The notes: generated from the sequence alone by a model not told the origin. Counted from the stretch's first letter, positions 8,785 through 20,450 are shown. The stretch: DNA of 57,373 bases from Pantoea wallisii (GCF_002095485.1 NZ_MLFS01000025.1:1-57373), one strand, 5' to 3'. Translations and numbers: made by a program.

Positions 8785-9582
8785 TTACATACCAGAAAGG
8801 CGCTTCTGTGCCTGCTTCGCTGATTCAGTGTTGGGGAACTGCTTGATCACCTGCTGGTAGACCGCCTTCGCTTTCGCGGTGTCGTTCTTCTCCTGCATGA
8901 TCACGCCAACCTTAAACAACGCTTCAGACGCCTTTGGCGATTTCGGGTAGTTTTTCACTACAGTGGCAAAATAGTAGGCAGCATCGTCCTTTTTGCCCTT
9001 GTTGTAGTGCAACTGGCCCAGCCAGTAATTAGCATTCGGCTGATAGGTGGAGTCAGGATACTTTTTGACCCACGCCTGCAGCGCAGTGATCGCCTGATCG
9101 TACTGCTTCTTCTCCAGAATCAGTGCGACAGCCGCATTGTAATCAGTATTGGCATCGCCGGTTTGCGCGGGTGCAGCAGCAGGTGCACTGGCACCGCTAC
9201 CCGCATCAGCGTTTCCCGCTGCGGCACCTGCAGCAGCATCTGCCCCACCGCTCGCCTGCGCGCCATTGCTGCCGCTGCTCAGGCTATCGATCTGCTGATA
9301 AATCTGCTTCTGGCGCTCAATAACCTGATTCAGCTGATAACTGTTTTGCTGGATTTGCCCGCGCAGCGAATCGATATCGCTTTGGTTATCGCTCATCTGC
9401 TGCTGCAACTGCTGCAGAAGCTGAGCCTGGGCATTTGAGATACGTTCAAGAGTGGTGACACGGTCTTCGACCGAGCCTGAGCCAACGCTACTGATTGACG
9501 CCTGGGCATTAGCGGCCCAGGGGGCCGCTACGCCAACCAGTAACGACAGACTCAACAGATGAAGTCTGAAGTTACTAATCAT
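8785..9582 (-). CDS. cpoB: CpoB, Tol-associated coordinator of PBP1B and cell-envelope constriction
   Basis: 265 aa periplasmic protein that links peptidoglycan synthesis by PBP1B with Tol-driven outer-membrane constriction. It has a signal peptide ending near AANA/Q, an N-terminal coiled coil (about residues 35-100), a Gly/Ala-rich linker (about 100-140) and C-terminal TPR repeats (about 145-260; YNAAVALILEKKQYDQAI, YWLGQLHYNKGKK). It is the last gene of the tol-pal operon, 9 bases after pal. Confidence 0.95.
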   Translation of the reverse strand: MISNFRLHLLSLSLLVGVAAPWAANAQASISSVGSGSVEDRVTTLERISNAQAQLLQQLQQQMSDNQSDIDSLRGQIQQNSYQLNQVIERQKQIYQQIDSLSSGSNGAQASGGADAAAGAAAGNADAGSGASAPAAAPAQTGDANTDYNAAVALILEKKQYDQAITALQAWVKKYPDSTYQPNANYWLGQLHYNKGKKDDAAYYFATVVKNYPKSPKASEALFKVGVIMQEKNDTAKAKAVYQQVIKQFPNTESAKQAQKRLSGM

Positions 9583-9591
9583 GTGATTCTC

Positions 9592-10113
9592 TTAGTAAAC
9601 CAGTACGGCACGACGGTTTTTAGAGTAAGCCGCTTCGTCATGACCCAGTACAGCTGGTTTTTCTTTGCCGTAAGATACGATAGACATCTGGTCAGCAGAA
9701 ACGCCTTTACCCTGCAGGTACATTTTAACGGCGTTAGCACGACGCTCGCCCAGGGCGATGTTGTATTCCGGGGTACCGCGCTCATCCGCGTGACCTTCGA
9801 TGGTCACTTTGTATGATGGGTTGCCACGCAGGAATGCCGCGTGCTGATCCAGCATCTGAGCATAGTCAGACTGCACGTCATACTTGTCCAGACCGAAGTA
9901 AACGATGTTGTTCTGCTGCAGCTGTTGCATCTGCAGACGCGCCTGCTCGTCAGAAGACATGTTGCCGTTCTGGCCAGCACCTGCGCCGTAAGCACCATCA
10001 GCGCCGCCCATGCCGGTCTGATCGTTGTTGTTGTTTTTGTGAGAGCTACATGCAGCCACTGCGATAACCGGCAGAGCCAGCATCAAACCCTTCAGCACTT
10101 TGTTCAGTTGCAT
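9592..10113 (-). CDS. pal: Pal, peptidoglycan-associated outer-membrane lipoprotein
   Basis: 173 aa. The signal peptide ends in the lipobox AVAAC, so Cys22 should be lipidated. A Gly/Asn-rich linker leads to an OmpA-like peptidoglycan-binding domain (about residues 65-173; [32 protein letters not shown]). Pal anchors the outer membrane to the wall and binds TolB. It lies between tolB (64-base gap) and cpoB. Confidence 0.97.
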   Translation of the reverse strand: MQLNKVLKGLMLALPVIAVAACSSHKNNNNDQTGMGGADGAYGAGAGQNGNMSSDEQARLQMQQLQQNNIVYFGLDKYDVQSDYAQMLDQHAAFLRGNPSYKVTIEGHADERGTPEYNIALGERRANAVKMYLQGKGVSADQMSIVSYGKEKPAVLGHDEAAYSKNRRAVLVY

Positions 10114-10177
10114 TTCTTTATCCTATTATTTTGTTTGCCATACATTTTACTCCCCCGCAGCGCGGAGGAGCGATGCA

Positions 10178-11473
10178 TCACAGATACGGCGACCAGGCAG
10201 GGAATTTGACCTGTCCATCAGTTGCCGGAAGACGCGCTTTGAAACGCCCATCGGTTGAAACCAACTGCAACACGGAACCCATCCCCTGAGTAGAGCTATA
10301 GATTACCATCGTGCCGTTAGGAGCCAGACTTGGCGTCTCATCCAGGAACGTGTCCGTTATTGTTTGAACGGCTCCCGTTACCAGATCCTGTTTGGCGACG
10401 TGCTGCGCGCCACCGGCGCTGCTGATCATCACCATTGTTTTACCGTCGGCTGACACATCCGCATCCTGGTTCTGCGCACCTTCCCAGGTAATACGTTGTG
10501 GCGCACCGCCGTTAACACCAACCTTATAAATCTGTGGCGCACCGGCCTGATCCGAGGTGTAAGCCAGCGTCTGGCTATCCGGGAACCAGGTCGGTTCAGT
10601 ACTGTTGTAGCGACCATCGGTTACCTGACGCGTCTGGCCGGACGCCAGATCCATCACGTAGAGGTTCAGGCTACCGGTTTTTGACAGGGCAAAGGCCAGC
10701 TTAGAGCCGTCCGGTGAGAAGGCAGGTGCACCGTTGTGACGCGGATAGGAGGCCACCTGGCGAATCGCACCGTTTGACAGGGTCTGCACCACCAGCGCCG
10801 ACTTACCGCTTTCAAAGGTCACGTAGGCCACTTTGCTGCCATCCGGTGACCAGGCTGGTGACATCAGCGGCTGCGGTGAACGGTGCACGACAAACTGGTT
10901 ATAGCCATCGTAGTCAGAAACGCGCAGCTCATACGGGAACTGGCCGCCGTTGGTCTGGACCACGTAAGCGATACGCGTGCGGAAGGCACCTTTGATGCCG
11001 GTCAGCTTCTCAAACACTTCGTCGCTGGCCGTGTGAGCGGCATAGCGCAGCCACTGCTTTGTGACCTTAAAGGAGTTCTGAGCCAGCACGCTGCCTGGCG
11101 CGCCACCGGTATCCACCAGCTGATAGGCGACCTGGTAGCTGCCATCGGCGTTCGGCGTAACCTGCCCTACGACCACGGCATCAATGCCCAGTGCGCTCCA
11201 CGCTGCCGGCTGCACTTCCTGCGCGCTGGCAGGCTGCTGTGGCAGACGTGAACGATCCAGCGGGTTGAATTTCCCACTGTTGCGCAGGTCAGCCGCGACG
11301 ATACCACCGATATCTTCCGGGGCTGCGCCCGGGCCCGCCCACTGGAACGGAACCACACCAATAGGACGAGCGCTGTTTACGCCCTGCGTAATTTCAATGC
11401 GTACTTCTGCATGCAGCATGGCTGCCCACAGCAGTACAAAAAAACCTAAGGTTACACGAAGTGCCTGCTTCAT
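10178..11473 (-). CDS. tolB: TolB, periplasmic beta-propeller of the Tol-Pal system
   Basis: 431 aa from the ATG at 11473, chosen because GGGAG stands just before it and because it begins the signal peptide [16 protein letters not shown]. The upstream in-frame start has no such support. The mature protein starts near EVRIEITQG, followed by the TolB N-terminal domain and a WD40-like propeller with repeated SPDGSK/FSPDG strands. It binds Pal and TolA to move Pal during constriction. It follows tolA across 119 bases that could hold an internal promoter. Confidence 0.96.
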   Translation of the reverse strand: MKQALRVTLGFFVLLWAAMLHAEVRIEITQGVNSARPIGVVPFQWAGPGAAPEDIGGIVAADLRNSGKFNPLDRSRLPQQPASAQEVQPAAWSALGIDAVVVGQVTPNADGSYQVAYQLVDTGGAPGSVLAQNSFKVTKQWLRYAAHTASDEVFEKLTGIKGAFRTRIAYVVQTNGGQFPYELRVSDYDGYNQFVVHRSPQPLMSPAWSPDGSKVAYVTFESGKSALVVQTLSNGAIRQVASYPRHNGAPAFSPDGSKLAFALSKTGSLNLYVMDLASGQTRQVTDGRYNSTEPTWFPDSQTLAYTSDQAGAPQIYKVGVNGGAPQRITWEGAQNQDADVSADGKTMVMISSAGGAQHVAKQDLVTGAVQTITDTFLDETPSLAPNGTMVIYSSTQGMGSVLQLVSTDGRFKARLPATDGQVKFPAWSPYL

Positions 11474-11592
11474 CTTTTCTCCCTTACCTGAACCTGAGTT
11501 CACGATAATTCGCACAGTTCCTGAAAAACACGAGTATTCATAAAATACGGCAAGCTAACCTTAGTTCAACCTGCCGTAGGTTACTGCATTTA

Positions 11593-12825
11593 TTAAGGCT
11601 TGAATTCCAGTGTCGCATCTTTTACTGCATCCCAAACCGCTGCACTTGGTGGCTTAGGAATACGCGCAAGGTTGGCGGCATTTAACGCGGCCTGGCACAG
11701 TGCCGGATCGCCCCCTGCAGAGGTTGCACTCTTCAGGAATCCATCTTCAGCCAGCCTGATTTTAACTTCACATTTCCGGCCCTTGTAGAGATCGGGATCC
11801 TGGAATTTCTGTTCAATCGCTGCCTGCACCTGGCCCAGATAACTTTCGATCGCTGCCCCTGAGGCGCCCGCTTTCTTCTGATTACCCTGCCCTGCTGCCG
11901 CGCCACCACCCGATGCCGCCCCACTCTTCGGAGCATTCTTACCGGAAGAGAGACCGCCTAACAGATCGTCAACGTCGCTCTCATTTTTCGACGCTTCAGC
12001 GGCCGCTTTCTTCTTCGCATCCGCTGCTGCCTTCGCTTTGGCGGCGGCATCCGCTTTGGCTTTCGCCTCTGCGGCGGCTTTCGCTTTTGCTGCCTCAGCT
12101 GCTTTCTCTTTTGCTTCCTGAGCGGCCTTGGCCTTCGCATCCGCCGCCGCCTGAGCTTTCGCTTCCGCATCGGCCTTCGCTTTGGCTTCCGCTTTGGCTT
12201 TCGCCTGCTCTACCGCTTTCTCTTTCGCTGCTTCCGCCGCTGCGGCTTTGGCCTGCTCTTCGGCTTTCTTCCTGGCGTCAGCCGCTGCCTGTTTCGCCTG
12301 CTCTTCCGCTTTGGCCTTCGCATCCGCCGCCGCTTTCGCCTGCGCATCAGCCTGCGCTTTCGCATCCGCTTTGGCTTTTGCTGCCGCCGCCTCTGCCGCT
12401 TTCTGCTGCTCCTGCGCCTGCTTCGCTGCGGTTTCCGCCGCTTTCTGCTGCTCAGCCTGCTGTTTTGCCTGCTCTTTCGCTTCCTGCTGCGCCTGTAAAC
12501 GCTCTTTTTCCAGCTGTTTCAGACGCTGCTGTTCTGCGGCTTGCTTCTGCTGTAACTCTTCGGCCTGCTGCTGCGCCTGTTTCTGACGCTGCTGCTCGGC
12601 GCGCTGACTATCACTCTGCTGATTCTGCTGGCGGTTATACTGCTCAACCACGGCACCGGGATCGACCATTACTGCATCAATATCACTGCCGCCGCCGCCA
12701 CCACTGGATTCGATATGTTCGTTAAACGAGCTCCAAATCAGCAGGGCGATGAGCACGATGTGCAGAATCACCGAAATGATTATCGCGCGCTTTAACTTCT
12801 CGTTCTGCTCGGTTGCCTTCGACAC
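11593..12825 (-). CDS. tolA: TolA, envelope-spanning energy-transfer protein
   Basis: 410 aa. A GTG start at 12825, as in E. coli, gives MSKATEQNEKLKRA and one membrane anchor (about residues 14-34). Domain II is a long Ala/Lys/Glu/Gln-rich helix (about 65-290) of repeated KAKADAEAKA-like blocks. Domain III (about 320-410; YLGQVQAAIEQKF, CEVKIRLAEDGF) contacts TolB and Pal. The low-complexity domain II creates long antisense frames that are not genes. The repeat number is probably variable between strains. Confidence 0.96.
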   Translation of the reverse strand: MSKATEQNEKLKRAIIISVILHIVLIALLIWSSFNEHIESSGGGGGSDIDAVMVDPGAVVEQYNRQQNQQSDSQRAEQQRQKQAQQQAEELQQKQAAEQQRLKQLEKERLQAQQEAKEQAKQQAEQQKAAETAAKQAQEQQKAAEAAAAKAKADAKAQADAQAKAAADAKAKAEEQAKQAAADARKKAEEQAKAAAAEAAKEKAVEQAKAKAEAKAKADAEAKAQAAADAKAKAAQEAKEKAAEAAKAKAAAEAKAKADAAAKAKAAADAKKKAAAEASKNESDVDDLLGGLSSGKNAPKSGAASGGGAAAGQGNQKKAGASGAAIESYLGQVQAAIEQKFQDPDLYKGRKCEVKIRLAEDGFLKSATSAGGDPALCQAALNAANLARIPKPPSAAVWDAVKDATLEFKP

Positions 12826-12850
12826 TCTCGGTTCCCAAAAACGGTTCGCT

Positions 12851-13279
12851 TTAAATCGGCTGCGTCATCAAACCGACTGATTTCACGCCAGCCTGATGCA
12901 ACAGGTTCAGCGCCTTGATGATCTCATCGTAAGGCACATCCTTCGCCCCGCCGATCAGAAACACCGTCTTCGGGTTGGCTTCGATGCGGCGCTGAGCTTC
13001 ACTTACCACCTGCTCAGGGGGCAACTGCGTCATACGATCGTGATCCACCACCAGGCTATACTGCCCTACCCCGGCGACTTCAACGATCACCGGTGGATTG
13101 TCATCACTGGAAACGGTTTTTGAGTCGGTTGCATCGGGCAAATCCACTTCCACGCTCTGGGTGATGATGGGCGCAGTCGCCATAAAGATCAGCAGCAGCA
13201 CCAGCAGCACGTCCAGCAGCGGAACGATGTTAATTTCAGACTTCAGGTCGCGGCGCCCGCGACCACGGGTTCTGGCCAT
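12851..13279 (-). CDS. tolR: TolR, inner-membrane motor subunit
   Basis: 142 aa, the family length. One N-terminal membrane helix carries the proton-channel Asp (PLLDVLLVLLLIFM), followed by a periplasmic ExbD-like domain. With TolQ it converts proton motive force into TolA movement. It lies 13 bases after tolQ. Confidence 0.97.
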   Translation of the reverse strand: MARTRGRGRRDLKSEINIVPLLDVLLVLLLIFMATAPIITQSVEVDLPDATDSKTVSSDDNPPVIVEVAGVGQYSLVVDHDRMTQLPPEQVVSEAQRRIEANPKTVFLIGGAKDVPYDEIIKALNLLHQAGVKSVGLMTQPI

Positions 13280-13292
13280 CGTAAACCTCGAC

Positions 13293-14380
<1,088 letters not shown>

Positions 14381-14572
14381 TCTACATCCCGGTCTCATTT
14401 TAAACGTTGCTACTATACGCAAGTGAGATCCGCTTGGGAATGGTCCGCCAGAGCCAGGAGAAAATAATTATCAGACGTTAACAACTGGAAGGATATTTGG
14501 GAGATTTCTTGACCAGACACTGACAAAAACTCACGTCAGCGGCCTGATTTAACCCGGTTTTATCGTACAGGT

Positions 14573-14591
14573 AAGTCCCGTAACGGGACTT
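14573..14591 (-). repeat. Palindrome at the ybgE stop
   Basis: AAGTCCCGT-A-ACGGGACTT is a perfect hairpin overlapping the ybgE stop. It has no U-tract behind it, so it is probably an mRNA 3'-end stabiliser or a Rho-assisted end for the cyd operon rather than a classic terminator. Confidence 0.5.
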
Positions 14592-14883
14592 AATGGTAAA
14601 ACCAGAAAATGCCGATAATCAGGACGATGAGAGCAGGTAAAGGTGCCAGCAGCAGTTGCCAGCGGGCGCGCTGCAGGCGCAGGCCACTGCCGTACACCAC
14701 GCCAGCGCACACCGCCCAAATTATCAATAATCCGTGCCACAGGGCTAAATCACTGGTGCGGGCAGCAAAACGGGCCGGTTGCCAGATCACACAGCCCGCC
14801 AGCCACAGCGCCATTATCAGCGAAAGGGCCCGTAATGGGCCCTTGTCCATCAGACGATACTGCATCTGAATCAGGTTACGCAT
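14590..14883 (-). CDS. ybgE: YbgE, small membrane protein of the cyd operon
   Basis: 97 aa with about three hydrophobic segments (LSLIMALWLAGCVIW, HGLLIIWAVCAGVVYG, LPALIVLIIGIFWF). It is the conserved last gene of cydAB operons; its exact role is unknown, and deletion effects on oxidase bd reported in relatives are mild. Its ATG overlaps the cydX stop (TGATG), showing tight coupling. Confidence 0.9.
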   Translation of the reverse strand: MRNLIQMQYRLMDKGPLRALSLIMALWLAGCVIWQPARFAARTSDLALWHGLLIIWAVCAGVVYGSGLRLQRARWQLLLAPLPALIVLIIGIFWFYH

Positions 14884-14996
14884 CAGGATGTTTTATCCTG
14901 CGCATGACCCTCTTCGATATGCTCCAGCGCCAGCGCCGTGATCACCCCAAACGCACAGGCCAGCAGGGTGCCAAGAATCCAGGCAAAATACCACAT
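14883..14996 (-). CDS. cydX: CydX, small subunit of cytochrome bd-I oxidase
   Basis: 37 aa protein read directly from the sequence. It begins MWYFAWILGTLLACAFG, has one membrane helix, and has a polar tail ending AQDKTS. CydX stabilises the haem-containing core of cytochrome bd. It lies 15 bases after cydB, and its stop overlaps the ybgE start by one base. Confidence 0.95.
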   Translation of the reverse strand: MWYFAWILGTLLACAFGVITALALEHIEEGHAQDKTS

Positions 14997-15011
14997 GCTC
15001 AATCTCCTTAA

Positions 15012-16151
15012 TCAGTACAGGGAGTGCGTATTGCTCTCAATGTGTTCTTTGGTGATGCGACCAAACATCTTGTAATAGCACCAGCTGGTGTAAGCCAGGA
15101 TAAGGGGCACAAAGATGATGGCGGCAAAGGTCATGACTTTCAGCGTCAGCAGGCTTGATGTGGCATCCCACAACGTCAGGCTGGTGCCCGGCACGGTGCT
15201 GGATGGCATGATGAACGGGAACATGGCAATGCCTGCCGTCATGATCACACAGGCCAGCGTCAGGGAGGAGAAGATGAAGGCCCAGGCGCCCTTCTCGCTG
15301 CGCGAGCAGAGAATGGTCAGCAGCGGCAAGACCACACCGAGCAGCGGGAACAGCCACAGCACGGGAGTATGCTCAAAGTTAACCAGCCATGCGCCCGCTT
15401 CACGCACCACCTCTTTGCCCAGCGGATTGGATGCGGCGTGGTGATCGATTACGCTTTTCACCACGTAGCCGTCGATGCCGTACTTCACCCATACGCCCGC
15501 CAGCACGAAGCACACCAGCATTACCAGCGCACTAATCTGTGCCGCGCCGCGTGCGCGCAGGTACAGCTCCCCGTTGGTACGCATCTGCAGATAAGTCGCC
15601 CCCTGGGTGAGGATCATTGACACGCTGATCACCCCTGCCAGCAGACCAAACGGATTCAGCAGCTGGAAGAAGTTACCGGTGTAGAACAGGCGCAGATACT
15701 CATCCGCATGGAATGGCACACCCTGCAGCAGGTTGCCGAATGCCACGCCAATCACTAATGGCGGTACAAAGCTGCCGATAAAAATGCCCCAGTCCCAGGT
15801 GTGGCGCCAGCGCATATCTTCAATCTTCGAGCGGTAATCGAAACCGACCGGACGGAAGAACAGCGAGGCCAGCACCAGAATCATAGCCACATAGAAGCCT
15901 GAAAATGCGGCCGCGTAGACCATCGGCCAGGCTGCAAACAGCGCACCACCGGCAGTGATCAGCCACACCTGGTTACCGTCCCAGTGCGGTGCAATGGTGT
16001 TGATCATGATGCGGCGTTCGGTATCGTTACGCCCGAGAATTCGGGTCAGCATGCCGACGCCCATATCAAAGCCATCCGTGACCGCAAAGCCAATCAGCAG
16101 CACGCCAATCAGTAGCCACCAGACAAAGCGCAATACTTCATAGTCAAACAT
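15012..16151 (-). CDS. cydB: CydB, subunit II of cytochrome bd-I quinol oxidase
   Basis: 379 aa, the family length. It starts MFDYEVLRFVWWLLIG and has about eight membrane helices. The conserved DGFDMGVGML, HWDGNQVWLI and TWDWGIFIGSFVPP segments are present. With CydA and CydX it reduces O2 using quinols, with high O2 affinity. It follows cydA by 11 bases. Confidence 0.97.
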   Translation of the reverse strand: MFDYEVLRFVWWLLIGVLLIGFAVTDGFDMGVGMLTRILGRNDTERRIMINTIAPHWDGNQVWLITAGGALFAAWPMVYAAAFSGFYVAMILVLASLFFRPVGFDYRSKIEDMRWRHTWDWGIFIGSFVPPLVIGVAFGNLLQGVPFHADEYLRLFYTGNFFQLLNPFGLLAGVISVSMILTQGATYLQMRTNGELYLRARGAAQISALVMLVCFVLAGVWVKYGIDGYVVKSVIDHHAASNPLGKEVVREAGAWLVNFEHTPVLWLFPLLGVVLPLLTILCSRSEKGAWAFIFSSLTLACVIMTAGIAMFPFIMPSSTVPGTSLTLWDATSSLLTLKVMTFAAIIFVPLILAYTSWCYYKMFGRITKEHIESNTHSLY

Positions 16152-16162
16152 GGTTGCTCTCC

Positions 16163-17733
16163 TTATCCACGTGCCGGTTGTGAGGCCGGTGTCAGCTGCT
16201 CATGGTGATAACGGCCGGTTTTCAGGCTGCTGGGGCCAAGGCGGGCAAATTTGAACATCAGGTACATCTCCGCCACCAGGAACAGCGTATAGAGGCCGCA
16301 AATCAGAATCATGGAGAACAGCAGGTCACCCACGGTCAATGAGGAGTTCGCCACGGCGGTCGGCAACACTTCGCCAATAGCCCACGGCTGACGACCGTAC
16401 TCTGCGACAAACCAGCCGGACTCGATGGCAATCCACGGCAGCGGAATGCCGTACAGTGCCGCTTTCAGCAGCCAGCGGTTTTTGCCGATGCGGTTGCGGA
16501 TCACGCTCCAGAACGACAGCGCGATAATGCCCAGCAGCAGCACGCCACACAGCACCATGATGCGGAAGGCGAAGTAGAGTGGCGCAACGCGTGGAATCGA
16601 ATCCTGCGTGGCTTTCTGTATCTGGGCTTCACTGGCATTCGCCACGTCAGCGGTATAGCGTTTCAGCAGCAGGCCGTAACCCAGATCCTGTTTGTGTGCT
16701 TCGAATTCACTGCGCACGGCAGGATCTTTGCTGCCGGCACGCAGCGCATTGAGCAGCGCATAGGCTTTCATGCCGTTACGGATGCGAACCTCATGCTGCG
16801 CCAGCAGATCCTTCAGGCCGGTTACCGGCGTATCCACTGAGCGGGTGGCGATCAGGCCGAGCAGATACGGAATCTGAATCGCATATTTGTTCTCCTGCGT
16901 TGTCTGATCCGGCACACCAAACAGGGTAAAGGCCGCCGGCGCCGGTTGGGTTTCCCACTCGGCTTCAATCGCGGCCAGCTTGGTTTTTTGCACGTCACCC
17001 ATTTCGTAACCGGATTCGTCACCCAGTACAATTACCGACAGCACCGCCGCCATACCAAAGCTGGCGGCGATGGCGAACGAACGTTTTGCGAAAGCCGTAT
17101 CACGCCCTTTCAGCAGATACCAGGCGCTGATTCCCAGGATAAACATTGCGCCCGTGGTGTAACCCGCTGCCACGGTATGCACAAACTTCACCTGCGCAAC
17201 CGGGTTCAGTACCAGTTCGGAGAAGCTCACCATCTCCATGCGCATGGTTTCGAAATTAAACTCGGAGGCGATCGGGTTCTGCATCCAGCCGTTGGCGACC
17301 AGAATCCACAGCGCCGACATATTCGAGCCCAGCGCCACCAGCCAGGTCACTGCCAGGTGCTGCACTTTACCGAGCGATCCCAGCCAAAGAAGAACAGGCC
17401 GACGAAGGTGGATTCCAGGAAGAACGCCATCAGGCCTTCAATGGCGAGCGGCGCACCGAAGATATCGCCGACGTAGTGTGAGTAGTAGGACCAGTTGGTA
17501 CCGAACTGAAACTCCATGGTCAGGCCGGTGGCCACACCCAGCGCAAAGTTAATACCAAATAACTTGCCCCAGAACTTCGTCATATCTTTATAAATCTGTT
17601 TGCCCGACAGAACGTAGACGGTCTCCATGATCGCCAGCAAAAACGCCATACCCAGCGTTAATGGTACGAACAGGAAGTGGTACATCGCCGTCAGGGCAAA
17701 CTGTAAACGCGACAGCTCGACAATATCTAACAT
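16163..17733 (-). pseudogene. cydA: CydA, subunit I of cytochrome bd-I oxidase, interrupted by a one-base deletion
   Basis: Carries haems b558, b595 and d and the quinol (Q-loop) site. The ATG at 17733 has an AAGGAG ribosome site and begins [15 protein letters not shown]. The frame breaks after FFFGWDR: as read it gives [12 protein letters not shown], whereas the family has a Leu-Gly-Lys-Val-Gln-His stretch, which resumes in another frame ([14 protein letters not shown]) and runs to the end. Restoring one C/G near 17374 gives 523 aa (522 in E. coli). All ligand regions are otherwise intact. The break would leave only about 120 residues, so the oxidase would be lost; intact neighbours make a sequence error the simpler explanation. 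Confidence 0.9.
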
Positions 17734-18086
17734 GATGACTCCTTGCTCCACGCATGAATCTATCCGGCGAATAACCGCGCCAGTAAGCGCAATTAATGCA
17801 GAGTAAGATTCAGGAACGACTGATTATTAATTCCAGTTTGGTTAACGACAGAACAGAGAAATTTGCTGCCCCGAGGGCGCGAGTAACAGTGATGAAAATT
17901 CCCCGAAAAACCGATCGCATCAGTCAATTTTGCGCAGGAGTGGCGTGAGGAGGCGACAGAATTGATATAACAACGCCTGCCACAAACTCCTGAATAACGG
18001 GTGAAAAGACCGAATTGATGCAGCGCAATTTATACCGTTTGGGTTGTGCTTAGCCAGCAGTAAAGTTAGCTATAACTCGCGGTTTA

Positions 18087-18100
18087 TTGATCTGGATTAA
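18087..18100. promoter_or_regulatory. Candidate FNR box for cydA
   Basis: TTGATCTGGATTAA matches TTGAT-N4-ATCAA at nine of ten defined positions. FNR represses cyd at very low oxygen in E. coli; binding here is inferred. Confidence 0.55.
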
Positions 18101-18137
18101 GACAATAAATTTCCAGATATGTAGTCTCAGACCTGTT

Positions 18138-18152
18138 GTTAATTAGTTGTCA
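18138..18152. promoter_or_regulatory. Candidate ArcA box for cydA
   Basis: GTTAATTAGTTGTCA matches the ArcA consensus GTTAATTAAATGTTA at 11-12 of 15 positions. ArcA activates cyd in microaerobic growth in E. coli. Confidence 0.55.
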
Positions 18153-18324
18153 TAAAGGCGTGGCGTAATTAAGAAAACAATTACCTTTTTCGTCATTTTT
18201 TAACGTTATTATTGTCAGTGGCAGATTTATAACGCGCCAAAAAGCGATCTCTTTTTCTCTTCTTTACTGATGACCTTGCCATAACGTGCCGTTATCTGCC
18301 GTCCTGCTTACCCGCTTTCAGGCA

Positions 18325-18371
18325 TAAAAAAAGCCACCCGAAGGTGGCCCTTACCATCACAGAGTGATGAC
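18325..18371 (-). terminator. Terminator of sdhCDAB-sucABCD and 3'UTR hairpin
   Basis: On the minus strand GGCCACC-TTC-GGGTGGCT is followed by a run of U. A second small hairpin (CATCAC/GTGATG, 18354-18368) sits between it and the sucD stop. In E. coli the 3' end of this operon yields the small RNA SdhX; a counterpart could be made from here, but I cannot confirm sequence conservation. Confidence 0.8.
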
Positions 18372-19247
18372 TTATTTTGCTGGCAGTACGGCTTTCACGG
18401 CATCGCCGATGTCCGCCAGGCTGCGCACGGTTTTCACACCCGCAGCTTCCAGTGCAGCAAATTTCTCGTCTGCAGTGCCTTTACCACCGGCAATGATGGC
18501 GCCTGCGTGGCCCATACGCTTGCCTTTTGGCGCCGTCACGCCTGCGATATAGCCGACAACCGGCTTGGTCACGTGCTCTTTGATGAACGCAGCCGCTTCT
18601 TCTTCCGCGCTGCCGCCGATCTCACCGATCATCACGATCGCTTCAGTCTGCGGATCGTCCTGGAACATCTTCAGGATATCGATGAAGTTAGAGCCCGGGA
18701 TTGGGTCACCGCCGATACCGACGCAGGTCGACTGGCCGTAGCCGATGTCCGTGGTCTGCTTAACCGCTTCATAGGTCAGGGTGCCAGAACGTGACACGAT
18801 GCCTACGCGGCCCGGCTGGTGAATGTGGCCCGGCATGATACCGATTTTACATTCGCCTGGGGTGATGACGCCCGGGCAGTTCGGGCCGATCATACGCACG
18901 CCCGCTTCATCCAGCTTCACTTTCACGGTCAGCATATCCAGCGTTGGAATACCTTCGGTGATGGTGATGATCAGTTTGATGCCCGCATCGATCGCTTCCA
19001 GGATACCGTCTTTGCAGAACGGCGCCGGTACGTAGATCACGGTTGCGGTTGCGCCCGTGGCTTCCACGGCTTCACGTACGGTGTTGAACACAGGCAGGCC
19101 AAGATGGGTAGTACCGCCTTTGCCCGGCGTAACGCCGCCAACCAGCTGCGTGCCATACGCCAGCGCCTGTTCAGAGTGGAAAGTCCCCTGGCCGCCGGTG
19201 AAACCCTGGCAAATGACTTTGGTGTTTTTGTCGATCAAAATGGACAT
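18372..19247 (-). CDS. sucD: SucD, succinyl-CoA synthetase alpha subunit
   Basis: 291 aa. It binds CoA and carries the phosphohistidine of the ADP/GDP-forming reaction, succinyl-CoA to succinate. CoA-binding [10 protein letters not shown] and the active-site region [17 protein letters not shown] (His phosphorylation) are intact. The ATG shares one base with the sucC stop. It is the last gene of the sdh-suc operon. Confidence 0.98.
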   Translation of the reverse strand: MSILIDKNTKVICQGFTGGQGTFHSEQALAYGTQLVGGVTPGKGGTTHLGLPVFNTVREAVEATGATATVIYVPAPFCKDGILEAIDAGIKLIITITEGIPTLDMLTVKVKLDEAGVRMIGPNCPGVITPGECKIGIMPGHIHQPGRVGIVSRSGTLTYEAVKQTTDIGYGQSTCVGIGGDPIPGSNFIDILKMFQDDPQTEAIVMIGEIGGSAEEEAAAFIKEHVTKPVVGYIAGVTAPKGKRMGHAGAIIAGGKGTADEKFAALEAAGVKTVRSLADIGDAVKAVLPAK

Positions 19248-20413
19248 TATTTACCCTCCGCAGCAGCAACAACACGCTGTGCCGCGTCTGTCAGGCTGGT
19301 TGCTGCAATGATGTTCAGACCGCTGTCCGCCAGTTTTTTAGCGCCCAGCTCGGCGTTGTTACCTTCCAGACGTACTACAACCGGCACGTTGACACCCACT
19401 TCTGCCACTGCACCGATGATGCCGTCTGCGATCAGGTCGCAACGCACGATGCCGCCGAAGATGTTAACGAATACAGCTTTCACTGCATCGTCAGACAGGA
19501 TGATTTTGAAGGCTTCAGTGACGCGCTCTTTGGTTGCGCCGCCGCCAACATCAAGGAAGTTTGCAGGCTGGCCACCGTGGTGTTTCACGATGTCCATGGT
19601 GCCCATCGCCAGACCCGCACCATTGACCATACAGCCAATATTGCCTTCCAGCGCAACGTAGTTCAGTTCCCACTGTGTTGCGTGCGCTTCACGTGGATCT
19701 TCCTGGCTCGGGTCACGCATTTCACGCAGCTCAGGCTGGCGGAACAGTGCGTTACCGTCTGCGCCCAGCTTGCCATCGAGGCAGATCAGGTCGCCCTGTT
19801 TGGTGATCACCAGCGGGTTGATCTCAACCATCGCCAGGTCGCGCTCCAGGAACATGGTCGCCAGGCCCATGAAGATCTTAGTGAACTGGCTGACCTGCTT
19901 GCCGCTCAGACCCAGTTTGAACGCCAGCTCGCGGCCCTGATAAGGCTGAGGACCGGCCAGCGGATCGAGGGCCATTTTGTGGATCAGGTGCGGCGTCTCT
20001 TCCGCCACTTTTTCAATTTCCACACCGCCTTCGGTTGATGCCATGAAGATCACGCGGCGCGTTGCACGGTCAACAACCGCACCCAGATACAGCTCCTGAT
20101 CGATATCGGTCGCCGCTTCAACCAGAATCTGGTTAACCGGCTGGCCCAGCGCATCTGTTTGATAGGTAACCAGGCGCTTGCCCAGCCAGTGCTCAGCAAA
20201 GGCACGGATGTCTTCTTTGCTGTTCACTACTTTCACGCCGCCCGCTTTACCACGGCCACCGGCATGAACCTGACATTTCACAACCCACGGGCCTGCGCCA
20301 ATTTTTGAGGCGGCTTCTTCGGCTTCACGTGGCGTGGTGCAGGCGTAGCCAGTCGGAGCCGGCATGCCATACCGTGCAAACAGCTGCTTCGCCTGGTATT
20401 CGTGTAAGTTCAT
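19247..20413 (-). CDS. sucC: SucC, succinyl-CoA synthetase beta subunit
   Basis: 388 aa, exactly the E. coli length. ATP-grasp domain (about residues 1-240; [17 protein letters not shown]) followed by a ligase-CoA domain ([18 protein letters not shown]). It pairs with SucD, and the stop/start overlap fits 1:1 synthesis. Confidence 0.98.
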   Translation of the reverse strand: MNLHEYQAKQLFARYGMPAPTGYACTTPREAEEAASKIGAGPWVVKCQVHAGGRGKAGGVKVVNSKEDIRAFAEHWLGKRLVTYQTDALGQPVNQILVEAATDIDQELYLGAVVDRATRRVIFMASTEGGVEIEKVAEETPHLIHKMALDPLAGPQPYQGRELAFKLGLSGKQVSQFTKIFMGLATMFLERDLAMVEINPLVITKQGDLICLDGKLGADGNALFRQPELREMRDPSQEDPREAHATQWELNYVALEGNIGCMVNGAGLAMGTMDIVKHHGGQPANFLDVGGGATKERVTEAFKIILSDDAVKAVFVNIFGGIVRCDLIADGIIGAVAEVGVNVPVVVRLEGNNAELGAKKLADSGLNIIAATSLTDAAQRVVAAAEGK

Positions 20414-20450
20414 GATGTTCTATCCATTCAGATCTGAAACATTTAAATGT

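Larger units (their letters stand above)
17734..18324 (-). promoter_or_regulatory. cydA upstream region with oxygen-response sites
   Basis: No gene is seen in these 591 bases, which are AT-rich in the part nearest sucD. E. coli has mngRA between sucD and cydA; here nothing intervenes. The region contains a good FNR-like site (18087-18100) and an ArcA-like site (18138-18152), about 350-420 bases before cydA, as expected for a long regulated leader. Confidence 0.6.

Noticed and set aside
12000..12560. Direct-repeat array inside tolA
   Set aside because: The Ala/Lys/Glu heptad-like repeats are normal for TolA domain II.
11913..12725. Long frames antisense to tolA (up to 270 codons)
   Set aside because: They are Pro/Leu/Ala low-complexity by-products of the repetitive TolA helix.
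18819..19661. 280-codon frame antisense to sucD and sucC
   Set aside because: It crosses two highly conserved genes and has no recognisable domain or ribosome site.
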